Shown: in pieces, positions 27,230-38,329 of the stretch
Layout of the letters: every line of letters begins with the position of its first letter
Position numbering within the stretch: the first letter of the stretch is position 1
Source: Oreocharis arfaki
Taxonomy: Eukaryota > Chordata > Aves > Passeriformes > Paramythiidae
Direction: 5' to 3'
Assembly (NCBI GenBank): GCA_013398015.1
Contig: VZRR01007600.1
Span: 2,218,889 to 2,282,888 of the forward strand
DNA length: 64,000 bases
Program-made: the position numbers and the translations under genes
Notes under the pieces: model-generated
Database searches by the model: none
What the model was told of the DNA's origin: nothing
The model's input: only the letters and a program-made list of their open reading frames with translations

Positions 27230-27490
27230 GATTATGCTGGAATTTGCGCAAGCATGCATCACGGAGCACATCAGACATAAATTAGGTTGCTTTGCAGTAA
27301 TCACAGATTTTCTGTTTTATCTGACGCTGTCGAAATGCATTTATACCACACAATCTTCCATCATATGGTACAGCATTAGTTTCATTTGACATCACACTAT
27401 TTAACTTCTGGAGTGTGCACAAATGTGATGTCTGTATTTGTCATGACACTCGGCATTCAAAAGGCAGAAAATATACACAAGCTTATTTTG
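27230..27490. promoter_or_regulatory. possible conserved non-coding element (composition only)
   Basis: This block has more even base composition than its flanks. It contains no decayed repeat landmarks and several transcription-factor-like words (GCATGCATCA, ATGCATTTATA, TGTCATGACA). An ATGCAAAC word lies just upstream at about 27203-27210. Blocks like this in bird gene deserts are often deeply conserved enhancers. Nothing here proves conservation, and comparison with other birds would be needed. Confidence 0.2.
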
Positions 27491-28238
27491 TGGAAATTTG
27501 TGCACACAGCTTTTCTCTGGCCTTTTGGATGGTATTTGGCTCTGGATTAAATCATCTAGATGGAGCTGTCCATATGTGCTAGGTGTCTAAACTCCCACTG
27601 CAGTCTGAGGAGACAGGGAGCTCAGTTCGTCTACCCACACTCAGCTGCCTGGTGTCATCTGCACGGGTTGAGGATTTGCCCATCTGGCCTCCAACAAAAA
27701 GCGCCGGTCTCTCGTAGATCTGCCACCCCCCCTCTATGTCAGGGATATGTGAGGCTGTCTCAGACGTCACCAGACAGCCCCTTTTATGAGGCGCCTAAGT
27801 TCTTAACACTACATCTCCACTGACTGCAATGGGAGCTCAGGGAACCATCTCCCACAAATAAACCTGTGTTCAGACACTCTTGTTCAGATATCTTCATCTT
27901 CAAATGAACTGTACCTTCAGCATTTCAGTCTTCTGGGACAATGGTAATGAAATGTATGAAAAAGCAAATATTCATGTTCAGTCCTGTTGTAACATATCTC
28001 AATTTTTTAAAGGAATATAGCATATTTTCTTACATTCACTACTATTTATGGAGATCTCTTTAAAAAGATTTGTCTCTTAAGGAACTTCAGTAATTTATGC
28101 ATCACATGATGTTAGACAGCTTGCATTTCATCTAAAATGGTATCAAAATAGATGAAAACCAGAAAGAATAATGATTTTTCTTATTTTCTGTCATTATTTT
28201 GCTATGTTTAGGACTGTACTTCAAAATGGATTGAATGA

Positions 28239-28294
28239 AAGAAGCATAAACACTGTAGATAGTGTACATCTTGTTGTCAACAAATATGCTTCTT
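28239..28294. repeat. inverted repeat enclosing two smaller hairpins
   Basis: AAGAAGCATA (28239-28248) pairs perfectly with TATGCTTCTT (28285-28294). The 36-nt interval can form ACACT/AGTGT (28250-28254 with 28261-28265) and TTGTT/AACAA (28271-28275 with 28279-28283), giving a three-way-junction shape. The sequence is AT-rich, so it may be coincidence. It does not match a tRNA or any RNA family that I know. Confidence 0.6.
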
Positions 28295-30550
28295 GCTATA
28301 ATGAATATTTCCTATGGATTTTAAAACAATATTTATTGTAAATTAATATTCGGTAAAATTTACTATTAACCTGGAAGGGCAAGAATCAGAAAAGATGCAT
28401 AGAGCTGCATTAGGAAGAGGTCTTTCTGCTCGCTATCAGCTTATTTCTGCGAGTGTTAACTCTTTGCTGGTCAAAGGGAGGTGCTTCCTCAAAATAACAT
28501 TTTAAATCAGTTATCACTGCTTTTAAGTATTGCAGCAGCAGGGATTGGCCACATATCTTGTCCAAGTATTATTTTTATTTTTGATTATGTAAATACGGTA
28601 GCTGTTTCTCTAGTGATCTGTAATGATATTTACTGAGGTACAGATCCCAGAAAGGCAAACAACAAGTTCACCATGAGGAATAGTACCTTGTGGTCCAGGG
28701 GCAACATAGAAACAGTATTTCCAATTCAAGTACGAAATTCATATTCAAACTTACCGTTCATCACTAATTGAAATCTGTATTTTTCTATTCTTTCCCGATG
28801 AACAGTAAATCAAAAGAGAAAAACATATTTCTAGTATATCCCAAGTTTAAAATAATGGACAAACGCAACATTTTTGTATTTGTTTATACCAGCAATGTAT
28901 GACTGTAATTAAAAGGATCAATAAAGCTCCTGGGTCAAAGAATAAATTAGACTTGACAGTCTTTCAAAACGGTGGAAAAGTGGTGTTAAATACTCTCTTA
29001 AACTCCTGTGTCTGCTGTTGCAGAACAGAAGCATCCAGCTGCATGAGAATTGAAAGCCAGCTCTCCTGAAAGGGATAAATATCAGTTTAATCTGTAATGT
29101 GTCATACATATTAGCCACAGAGAAGAAAACAACTCTAAGTCAGACTCCTACTAGAGACAAAGTAACACAGCAGGTAGATGGATAACTTCAATCAGCGCAG
29201 GGGATGTGTTTTACTAAATAGAAGGATTCCCTGACATGAATGCAACACTTCAGCACGCAGCACCTACAGCTCCTGTAGGCTCTCAAAGAAAACTTCCGCT
29301 GGTGTTAACAAGAGCTTCCTATGAGTAAGCATCATCTCATAGAAGGTATCTCCACTGAGAATATTTAAATGCCAAATTCATACCACTGCTTTGTTTCTCT
29401 TGCGAACTAGGACACAGAGAGAAATTTAACCCAAAGTTCTGTATTTGAGAATAGACCAGAAAGTCATCAAATAAGTATTTTTTTTCTTAGTAAATAGTAT
29501 GGATAAACTGACAATACCCTAAATACATCAGCAGTTTGTAATTGTCCTGTAATGTCTTTCTGCATACTCCTGAAGCTTCTGGCCCCATCCTCATCCCAAA
29601 CACGGGGCTGCCTCAGGATCTGCTCTTACCTCTTATCTGGTACAGATGTACTGCTAGATCTGCCATGAAAACAGCTCTGTTGGGAGAAGGAGGCAGGAGA
29701 AGCGTGGCTCTTGCCCTCCGTCCGTGTATCCTCTGCCCATGAATCAGGAAATGCATGAACACTTGATCTTACAGCTATGCAGTAAAGCACAACGGTCAGA
29801 ACTCCCAAGACTGGGTCTGGCCTTGGGTGTTTTGTAGCCCTCAAGGGAACAGAAAGTATGAGAAATCAAAGTCTCCAGTCTGATGTCAAGTCCTTTCCTG
29901 AGCTTCTTTCAGGCATGCTGTACCCAACCTTGTGCTTGGTCTGTGTTGCCTGGCTGGCTGAACCTCAGACCTGCTGTGTCACTGCCAGTGTGTCTATCCC
30001 TGGGCTATGTCAGCCCCACTTCTCTGTCAATCTTTAGGGAAGCAGGGACATGCTGCAGAGGCGCTGCCCTGCTTGCCTTGCAGTTGCCACAGCTCTTGGC
30101 TCCCTATCATCTTCAGGGGAGCTCAGACTTAAACCTCCCTGACATGAAGATCACAGACTGTATTGTTACTTCTCTTCATTGTGGGAAGTGCTCTTGCTTA
30201 TGAGATGGTCAGAAAATGGATGTTTGATCGATAGTATAGACATCACAGGGCATTGGCCAATGGATTTGAAATGTTCTCTCATTACTGGCAGCGCTTTCTT
30301 ATTGGTTTCCATCATCTTTACCTGAACTTGTTTATAAGGCAATACAAGCTGAAATAGTTCTAAGTGATGATCACCTCTCTAGAAGATATTCTGTGCAATC
30401 TCAAAAGAATGTCCATTAACAATTCCAGAAAAAAGCAATCTTTTGCCTAATGCTTTGAAGTTTTCAGTGTCATTGCCAAGGAGGAGAAAGAACTTCCTAG
30501 CATTTAAATTGCCATCTAACTAAAAGACAACTAGAATTTTAACTGTAGTA

Positions 30551-31090
30551 GCACACTGGCAGCAAGTTGAGGGAGGTGATGCTGCTCTTCTACTCAGCGC
30601 TGGTAAGACACATCTGTAGTGCTCAGAGCAGTGCTGGACTCCCCAGTACAGGAGAGGTATGGACACAGTGGAGATAGTTCATCAGTGAAGCTGGACTGCT
30701 GAATATAGTTGGAACATCTGTCATTTCAGGAGAGGCTGACAAAGCTGAAACTGTTCAGCCTGGAGAAGATAAATCTCATGGAGTATCTTACCAATGTATA
30801 TAGATATCTGATGCAGGAATTAAACATCTCCCTCAGACTCTCCTCTGTGGGTGACCAGGGAAAGAACACCAGGTGATGGATGCAACCTGAAATACAGGGA
30901 ATTAATTTAAACAAATGAAAAATCTTTCTTCCTGTGAGAGTAGTCATTACACAGAAGCAGAATGTCCACAGTGGTTGTGGAGTCTCCATTCTTGGAGATA
31001 TCCAAACCCCAAATGGACGCAGTCTTGAGTAACCTCCTCCTAGTGTCTCTGAGCCATGGGGTTTGACTTCCTATCCTTCCAATTCTGTTT
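30551..31090 (+). mobile_element. old CR1 LINE 3' fragment, sense
   Basis: CR1 3' region landmarks are present in order but heavily mutated: GAGGGAGGTGATGCTGCTCTTCTACTC (diverged from the usual 'gggaggtgatt..cccctctactc'), AGTGCTCAGAGCAGTGCTGGACTCC, AGGAGAGGCTGACAAAGCTGAAACTG, TTCAGCCTGGAGAAGATAAATCTC, TTTCTTCCTGTGAGAGTAGTC, TGTGGAGTCTCCATTCTTGGAGATATCCAAA, and the decayed end TGAGTAACCTCCTCCTAGTG followed by GGGGTTTGACTTC and CCTTCCAATTCTG. It is far more divergent than the copy at 20.8 kb, which suggests an older insertion or an older subfamily. It has no coding capacity, and the edges are approximate. Confidence 0.87.
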
Positions 31091-34000
31091 CTTCACACCT
31101 CGCCAGGCTCTTTCCAAAACCACTTAGCTCTTAATAACTGAGCATAACATTCCTTCTAACTATTTTCCTTAAAATTATTTCACCACAGCGATATAATTTT
31201 TTTCTCTTTATTTCCCTAGGACTTAGTGACATCAGACTGGACACTTTGGTTTCTCATTCTTTCTGTTGCCCCCAATGATACAAAATACCCAAGCCCAGGT
31301 TGGGAATTTCTGACTGGTGTGCTTTACCGGATAACTATAAGGCAAATGAAAGCTTGATCTGGCACATTCCTTCCTGAACTATAAAACGCTGTCCGTGTGT
31401 TTTCTAAGAACTTGAAGTTGATTTGAGTAATAGAGTCAGAATGAGTATCAGAAACGTTTCTGCTACTTGAAGTAAAAAGTGCCTCATCTGAAGACAGGAA
31501 GGTCACAAAGTTTTCCCATATTCAGTACTACCATTTCTTCATGGTGCTGCTAAGCTTTGACACACAGGCATTTTCTTTCCAGTATTTTTATAGTTTTGTC
31601 TTTCAAAGCTAGAAAAAGCATCAAAGAACATTTCCAAGGTGGTAGCAATGCTGACAGTTAAACTCTTAATTTTTGTAACTTTGTCAGGCAACAACATCTG
31701 ATACAACAATCCTACAAAGCGCAAAGCAACTTTTAATTGTTATTATGTGTTCTGGAAACAGTGATCTAGTTTAGTAAAGGTTAAAATGAAAATCATTCAT
31801 TTGTCATGGTTCAGGGAAAAAGAAATAAAATCAGGTGCTGAAAGTTGATGTTTTTTCACTAATAATATCCCTGAAAAATGAGATAGGGACTGCTTTGTTT
31901 GTGTTCCCATTTCAGTAGCTAATAGTAAAAATGAAGATGGACTTGCTAAGTTTTTTAGCAAAAGCTGTTGTCGTCCCTGAATTCATGTCAAAAACACAAA
32001 CGTGAAAGAAATGAAACCAAATTGCCCTGAAAGATATCTCATTCCTACACTGAGGCCCAAACTGGGGCTGGAATCCTATCTCCAGGCAATATGTATGCAA
32101 CCAAGACGTAATAGATGAGAAGAGACCCTAGTTTCTCACATCCCACAGCACTGGCATTTTGGATAACACTTGCTGCACAACTGCTCTGAGCTGGGATTGA
32201 GCAAGGCTGGAACATGGTTTATCTGCATGTATATCATCCTCTCCCTGCTTTCTCCCACAACTTCTTCCTTCGCAGCGTCCTTAGCAAGAAATAATCTCAA
32301 TGTGCTGGGATGACCAGGGCAAGTTGAGTTTGCCAGGACATACAGTGACATATACCAGTCTTGGAGGAAAGAGTGATTCATATTTTGCTCTGGGCTGCAG
32401 ATTTGTACTGTGAGAACAAACGTGTGTGGTGGTCTCACCCTTGGGCTTATATGCATTTTAGGGTTGTAAGGCATTTTACACTTGTTACAGATTGGGGAAA
32501 GGGAATGTAAATAAAAAAATGAAATGGAACAAATTGCCTGGGGAATAAATTTGGTAAAGTCTGTTGTATTCTGGTTGTATTGCAGCTTTTCTTTAAAGAC
32601 AATATTATATGATTATGCAAAAAGTTAAGTGAAAATCCTTGAGGCATCACAAAATAACCCCTGTCAATTATGTTACAGTACATATGTTTGCAACACTGAA
32701 ATGGGGACTAAAAAAAATCTATAAAATACTTTTAACAACATCTTGAGGGAGTGCAAGGTCCTGCTTGCCTGGAAAACTAGATAAAACTTTAATAGTGTTC
32801 CCATGGCTACAATTGTGCTGTGATTGCTAATAAATCTGAGGAATCTGGAAAAAAAACAATGATAGGAAAGAGTCACACACCTCTGCATATAGCTAGGAAA
32901 GGGACTTTTACTGATTTGCATACTCAGCTTTATTCATTGTCACTGGTTTTGCAGTGTTCTCTTTCCCCTGATGGTCTCTCCAGCTCAGCTGAAATACTAC
33001 ATCATTTGCTCACTGCAACATGACCCCGCAAGAAGCAGTGATTCTGACTGCTCCTCTTTTACTCTGCTCAAAGTGAAATACATCCTCCCATTGCTCCTGT
33101 TAATTGAGGAAATAACCAACCTGCCTGTTATTCTCATGAATAGGAAAAAAATCTTGAAATAGACCTTTCCTTTATCACTGCACACTTTAAGAAAAACTAG
33201 GGATTGCAATTGTATTCTATTTTGCATTTTATTGTCTTATTTTTATTTGTTAAGTTCTGTCAATAGGCTTGGCTTTTTACAAGGCAGAGGAAAAAATCTC
33301 TACTGTCCTAGGGAAATCAAATGTCTATAAATACTATGTACTATTAATTTAGCTGCTGTTTTACAGAGCTCACATCTCATAATGAGAAGTTGTAAAGGTT
33401 CAGTCCTGACATCCTCCTGTGTTTTTCTTGAAAGCACAGATGCCTACCAGAGGCACGTTAGAGGGATAAGGATGTGCAGGCATCCTAACCATTTAAGAGA
33501 GGTCAAGTTTCGCAAAGGAGAGCACATGTGGAGAACAAAATATACAATCAGTTTTTTAAATTTGTACATAGATTATGAGATGTGGAACTGGAATCAGCAT
33601 GAACAGTGGCATGATATCAACAGGTCTAAGGAGACTATGACATGAAAAGTAGGAGAAAGTGGAAGGAACAGACAAAATGAAAATTGGCAACTACAGAAAT
33701 GTTGCAGCAGCAATTTAGATGAAAGTGCAAGGTGAAAGGACATCATGACAGTTTAAGTAAGAAGTTACTACACTGAGATACCCAGATGGTTTTGTTAGGG
33801 AACACAAGAAAAGAAGAAAGAGATCTCACACATAAGTCTTGCTTAAAACCCAGAGGGGAATAAGAAGGGCTAGAAATAATTCTGAATTTTCAAAGTCCCA
33901 TATGTTAATGGAGAAAGTGAGTGAGCCAAGAACGAATGCAGAGAAAGAGGGAGATCTCATTTTTCAAAGTGGAGTTAGAACAATACTGGAAAAGCTGTTA

Positions 34001-34581
34001 CATAAGCATGTATATGTTGCATATGTATGCATATGTTGACATGAACTCAAGTACTAAAAGTTGAAGATAAAGAGTCTGATATTTTTGAATAATATCATCC
34101 AGGATCAGGAATAATATATAGAAGGGAAAGAGAAACAAAATTATGTAAGTGAAACCCCATGAGGCTTAAGTGTTAAGTGGAAGGGAGGAGAAGAGAAGGC
34201 GATTTTAGGAAAGATACAGTTGAAGGGCGTTTAGAGAGGAGCTATGAAACTGAAGTGCCATGCAGGATTAAGGCAGAGAAAATGATAGGTTTTGCTGAAT
34301 GTAGCCAATAGACTGAGATGGATGAGAGTAGAAAGGAGGTCTATAGAGAGAAGAGGTCACAGCTGACCTTGGTAAGGGGTGTTTCAGTGGACTGGAAAAA
34401 GCAGAGAGCAGCTTAGGGGAATCTGAGGGGCAGCAGAATGTGGAGACAGCCAGAGCATCCGAGGCAGGCAGCAAGTGAAGGGTCTGTGACAGCCAGGAAA
34501 AAGCAGAAGCTGCTGAAAGACAAGGGGCATCACATAGGGACTGAACCACACAATGACATATTAAAAGAGAAAAATCAAATA
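31091..34581. other. unique non-coding DNA, purine-rich on + toward its right end
   Basis: No gene was recognised. From about 33.4 kb to the microsatellite the + strand is clearly biased toward A and G (by eye about two thirds of bases per line). The minus frame at 32136-32474 (112 codons) has no recognisable family. Confidence 0.5.
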
Positions 34582-34830
34582 AAGAGGAAGAGGAAGAGGA
34601 AGAGGAAGAGGAAGAGGAAGAGGAAGAGGAAGAGGAAGAGGAAGAGGAAGAGGAAGAGGAAGAGAAAGAAAAAGAAAAAGAAAAAGAAAAAGAAAAAGAA
34701 AAAGAAAAAGAAAAAGAAAAAGAAAAAGAAAAAGAAAAAGAAAAAGAAAAAGAAAAAGAAAAAGAAAAAGAAAAAGAAAAAAGAAAAAGAAAAAGAAAAA
34801 AGAAAAAGAGAAAGAAAAAGAAAAAGAAAA
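34582..34830 (+). repeat. polypurine hexanucleotide microsatellite, (GAGGAA)n then (GAAAAA)n
   Basis: About 250 bp of pure purine on the + strand. The first part, to about 34664, is roughly 13 copies of GAGGAA. It then passes through AGAAAG into roughly 27 copies of GAAAAA, keeping the 6-bp period. Irregular units (A6G, AGAAAG) appear between about 34775 and 34815. Frames running through it (34438-34887 plus, rich in K/R; 34575-34838 minus, rich in F/L) are products of the repeat and not genes. Uninterrupted purine tracts with mirror symmetry can adopt triplex (H-DNA) structure, and their length is usually unstable. Confidence 0.98.
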
Positions 34831-37074
34831 ATTAACAAATACTGTCTTGAATTAAAACTAAAATTAAAAATGGGTGACTGTAACTGAAGAGAAACTGGAA
34901 ACGTGGAAGTGAGTGGGAGAAGAAAAAGGGTAACAGATAAAAAAGATTCCCATGCCGGGTATGCTAGCAGAGGACAGAGAAAATATGATGTGTGTGTAGG
35001 CAGGGAGACTGGAGCTGAAAAGGAGGAAGATAGTATACCAGCTCAACAGAGGCTGAATGACATCCGGTCAAAGTGTAATCATTCATGCTGCATTGTGCTA
35101 TTCTAAGATGTGGCAGAGTTTAACAAAGCAGAAAAAGATGAAATTTAAAATATTTTGCTTCAATTTATGAGAAAAAAAAATAATATTAGTTCGTCTAGTC
35201 TGCCCTTGAAGGCAATGCTGACTTAAGGGCCATTAAAGGTATTCTTGTATCGAGCACAGTACAAACAGACAAAGGTATCTGGAGAGATGAAAGTGGCATA
35301 TGGAGAACTCATCAAGAAACGCTTGCCTTTATCACAAAGCTTTTCTAGTTTCAGTGTTTCCTGTTCCATACCCAGATGAAAATAAAATGTTACTGAGCTT
35401 CTTTTTAATAAAAGAGACAGAAAAACTCAACTCAGAATTAGATTTTATTCATTTTCTATCCAAATGGCAGATTCAGGTTCAAATCTGTGTTTGTGTATAC
35501 ACACACAGTTTTTGCATACATTTGATTGAAGTTGATTTGAGTAATAAAAAAGGAAGAAAAAAAACAAGGCGTATATAACCTACCAGAAGATGACATGTAA
35601 ATCTGTCATTTTCAAGTTTTTTGCTGTTTTTGAAGAAGTTTAAAATTTGACCTGCAGGTAAGATGGATGGCTAGCTGTTAGACTAGCTACCTTCTGCAGT
35701 TGGAACTACAAGGTTTGTTATTCCCTCTATCCCCAAGATAGACTGAAGACACACTGTGCAATTCCTTGTGAAGCAGTACTGCTCTTAGGACAGAAATGTA
35801 TTTACTGGCTTCACAGACAGAGGGTGAGGTCCTAACTAGTTACCAAGAGAAGCAGTAATGGAAAGCAATGTACTTGACTGGAGAAACTGAGTATTAGTCT
35901 TAAGTTTATATATGACTTTTCTGATTGAATAAATACATATAAGTTTTATGCTTTTACAGCAGCTCTTTACAAAACATGCTTTCTACATAATGTTCCAGGT
36001 TTTACAGTCTTGCCTTGAAATTAGTTTAACAGAGCCTTTTTACAGAGGCATGGAAATCAGATTGCCCTTATAGACCAGCCAGTACATTCCTGGTTTCCCA
36101 AGCCTGTCCAGCAGTCAGAACATCCCCCCACTTGGAAACTATAATTAGAGCAATGGTTAACTGCATAGTCATTTGTCATTCCAAAATTATAACAAAATCA
36201 TCAACTTATCACCAGTTAAAATTTCTTACTTGTTGGTAAAATCTGCTTCTATTAATTATAACATTGATTATTTTCCACAAATTTCCCTAAAGATTATATC
36301 TGCAACTTTTAAATTGCTGAGATAAGAAAACATAGAGGATAACGAGAGCAATGCAGGGAGTACACATCTTCTTGCCTGCAGCCTGTTAGCTGGAAGGACA
36401 TCTATGGGCGATATGCCTGATGTACTACCCTTCCAGGAGGCTTAATATTTTAGTAAATCAGAAATCCAGAGCCGATTAGGCCCTTTCATATACAAAGCAA
36501 ATGCCTCAGAATTTTTACTGTACCTTAAATAAAGATTATTTTTGTATCCATATTGATGCTCTGAGGCGCTGATCAAGGCAGGGGTGGGGATGATTGAGTC
36601 GTGTTTCTCCCTCGTGAACATTTTCACACTAAGCAGTGGAAGTGATGAAAGGAAGGTTCCTCTGCTCTCTCCCTCATGAATCCATCCCTGATTGAACGCT
36701 ATATATTTTACAGTGTATAGATGCATTATAAAACAGTTTAAATTTGGAATTTTAACTGGTACTGTTCAGATCCGCATGGGATGATGAGGAGTTCAGCTTC
36801 TCTCATCCCTGCTCTGAAAAGAAAAATGTTGTCCTTGTTCTATTGAAGACTGCAAAAGTCTTGTATGAGGTAAAACCTTGCAAGCTGTAAACAGATAAGA
36901 ATCATGCTTAGACTGTCTTTCTCACAAACCCATCAATAGTTTGGAAATGAGTAACATGTAAAGGAAAAGAGGATCTAAATGAAAAGAGGAACTTTCCAAA
37001 TGGAAGATAAACCAAATACTGAACTGTTACTGCAGAGTAATGGAGACCCCTCCTTTGTGTTAATCATCCAAAGG

Positions 37075-37215
37075 ACGGAAACAGACCCGCCATTCCCTTG
37101 ACGCTTTAATGAGTGCATAATTAATTCACTCCTGAGATCCCAAACAAAGTAGCAGTTAATTAACTGTTATGTGTGCCTGCTGCAGCAGGAATGATCTATC
37201 TGAGCAACACTTAGA
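37075..37215. promoter_or_regulatory. possible enhancer-like block with two adjacent 14-bp palindromes
   Basis: This balanced-composition block contains ATAATTAATT at 37117-37126, the perfect palindrome CAGTTAATTAACTG at 37153-37166 and, nine bases further on, the perfect palindrome CCTGCTGCAGCAGG at 37176-37189. The AT words fit homeodomain recognition (TAATTA). Clusters like this are typical of conserved vertebrate enhancers. No promoter elements or transcripts can be shown, and the call is inference from motif density alone. Confidence 0.25.
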
Positions 37216-38293
37216 AAGGGTTCACTTGTAGATGAAGACAACATGGGAAATACCAGTAAAGTAAACATTGGAGAATGGCTTAAGATGGACTTGAACAACA
37301 AAAGCAGAGTGATTCTCTTGTGGATATGCTCACAAAACCACGCTTAAAAAAAAATTACATGCATGATACATCAACAAGAAACGCAACCTGAAGTTCATAT
37401 TTTTCAGTGATAAGATAATCATTATTTAAAGGTTGTAATACTCCATTTTAGGCACTGATATTTACTTGCAGTTCAAGAAGTGGAACGTGGATTTGGAAAT
37501 AAGAAGTACCACATGAACTAAGCAATTAATTCTCTTTTATTTAAAACTATTATGAAAAATATAGGTTTAACTATTGATGTGGAAAAGGCATGCTAACATG
37601 TATTTAGAGATTGAACTGAGGATAAAAAACAGTGACATTAAACTAAAGGATGCTGAATTTTGATCTAAAATGTACTGTGTCAAAAACTAAGAACATATTA
37701 TTTACAAGTTCTAAAGATCCCAAATCAATGCATCTAGGTTCAGATTTATAATTAAATAAGGTTGTGTAGATAATATTCCTTGAGTTTTGATAAAGGTGCT
37801 TAAGAAAAGACAAGAAATTGAAATATGTGTTATGAAGCATATAGTTTAACACTGGTGTACAACTTTATGTAACTGACCTCACTGAACAAGAATCAAACCC
37901 AAATTAACGACAGACTCAGATGCTATTTTGTTGTTTCTTTCTTTGTTTCCAAGTGAAACTCACTGTTTTGTGGAGATCAGACCATTTATAAAGATTTAAT
38001 TCTCCTAGTGAGTAACTGATCGGACAGATTGACAGTTCTGTTGCCACCAGTCACCATTTTGTGGGCATAAAAGATAGGGAAAGTTAGTTCAGCTTGCTAA
38101 GATTATACTTGCTGTAACAAGCTTCTGCCAATGGTACAGGTTCTAGCAGTGCTAGAGCTCGTTTAAGGGTGTTGTAATGACCATTGGAGCTCAGTGTGAA
38201 ATTTCTGATGCCCAGACCTCCCAGTGTTCTACATTGCTTCTGTGGACTGGCTGCACTCAGACTGGATTCAAATATACTGCCTCCCTTGGCAAG

Positions 38294-38329
38294 AGCCTTT
38301 CAGTCCTTGTGAAGAAGGACTGAAAAGCT
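38294..38329. repeat. hairpin, 14 of 15 bp paired, 6-nt loop
   Basis: TTTCAGTCCTT (38298-38308) pairs perfectly with AAGGACTGAAA (38315-38325) around loop GTGAAG. After a single C-A mismatch, AGC/GCT extends the stem. It is shorter than a normal pre-miRNA stem, so no RNA gene is claimed. Confidence 0.75.

Larger units (their letters stand above)
23311..30550. other. long unique non-coding interval
   Basis: Seven kilobases without a supportable gene or dispersed element. Smaller items inside it (palindrome at 26.1 kb, possible conserved block at 27.2-27.5 kb, CpG-enriched patch at 27.6-27.8 kb, folded segment at 28.24 kb) are listed separately. The GC-richer block at 29540-30180 gives frames of up to about 106 codons without any family resemblance and may be an old repeat that I cannot name. 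Confidence 0.45.

Noticed and set aside
29540..30200. GC-richer block considered as an exon cluster or an LTR
   Set aside because: Open frames change strand and register without a family match, there is no CpG-island density, and I could not match it confidently to any repeat family.
34438..34887. 149-codon + frame rich in K and R, and the complementary F/L-rich frame
   Set aside because: Both run through the GAGGAA/GAAAAA microsatellite, and their length comes from the repeat having no stop codons in those frames. There is no start context, domain or splice evidence.
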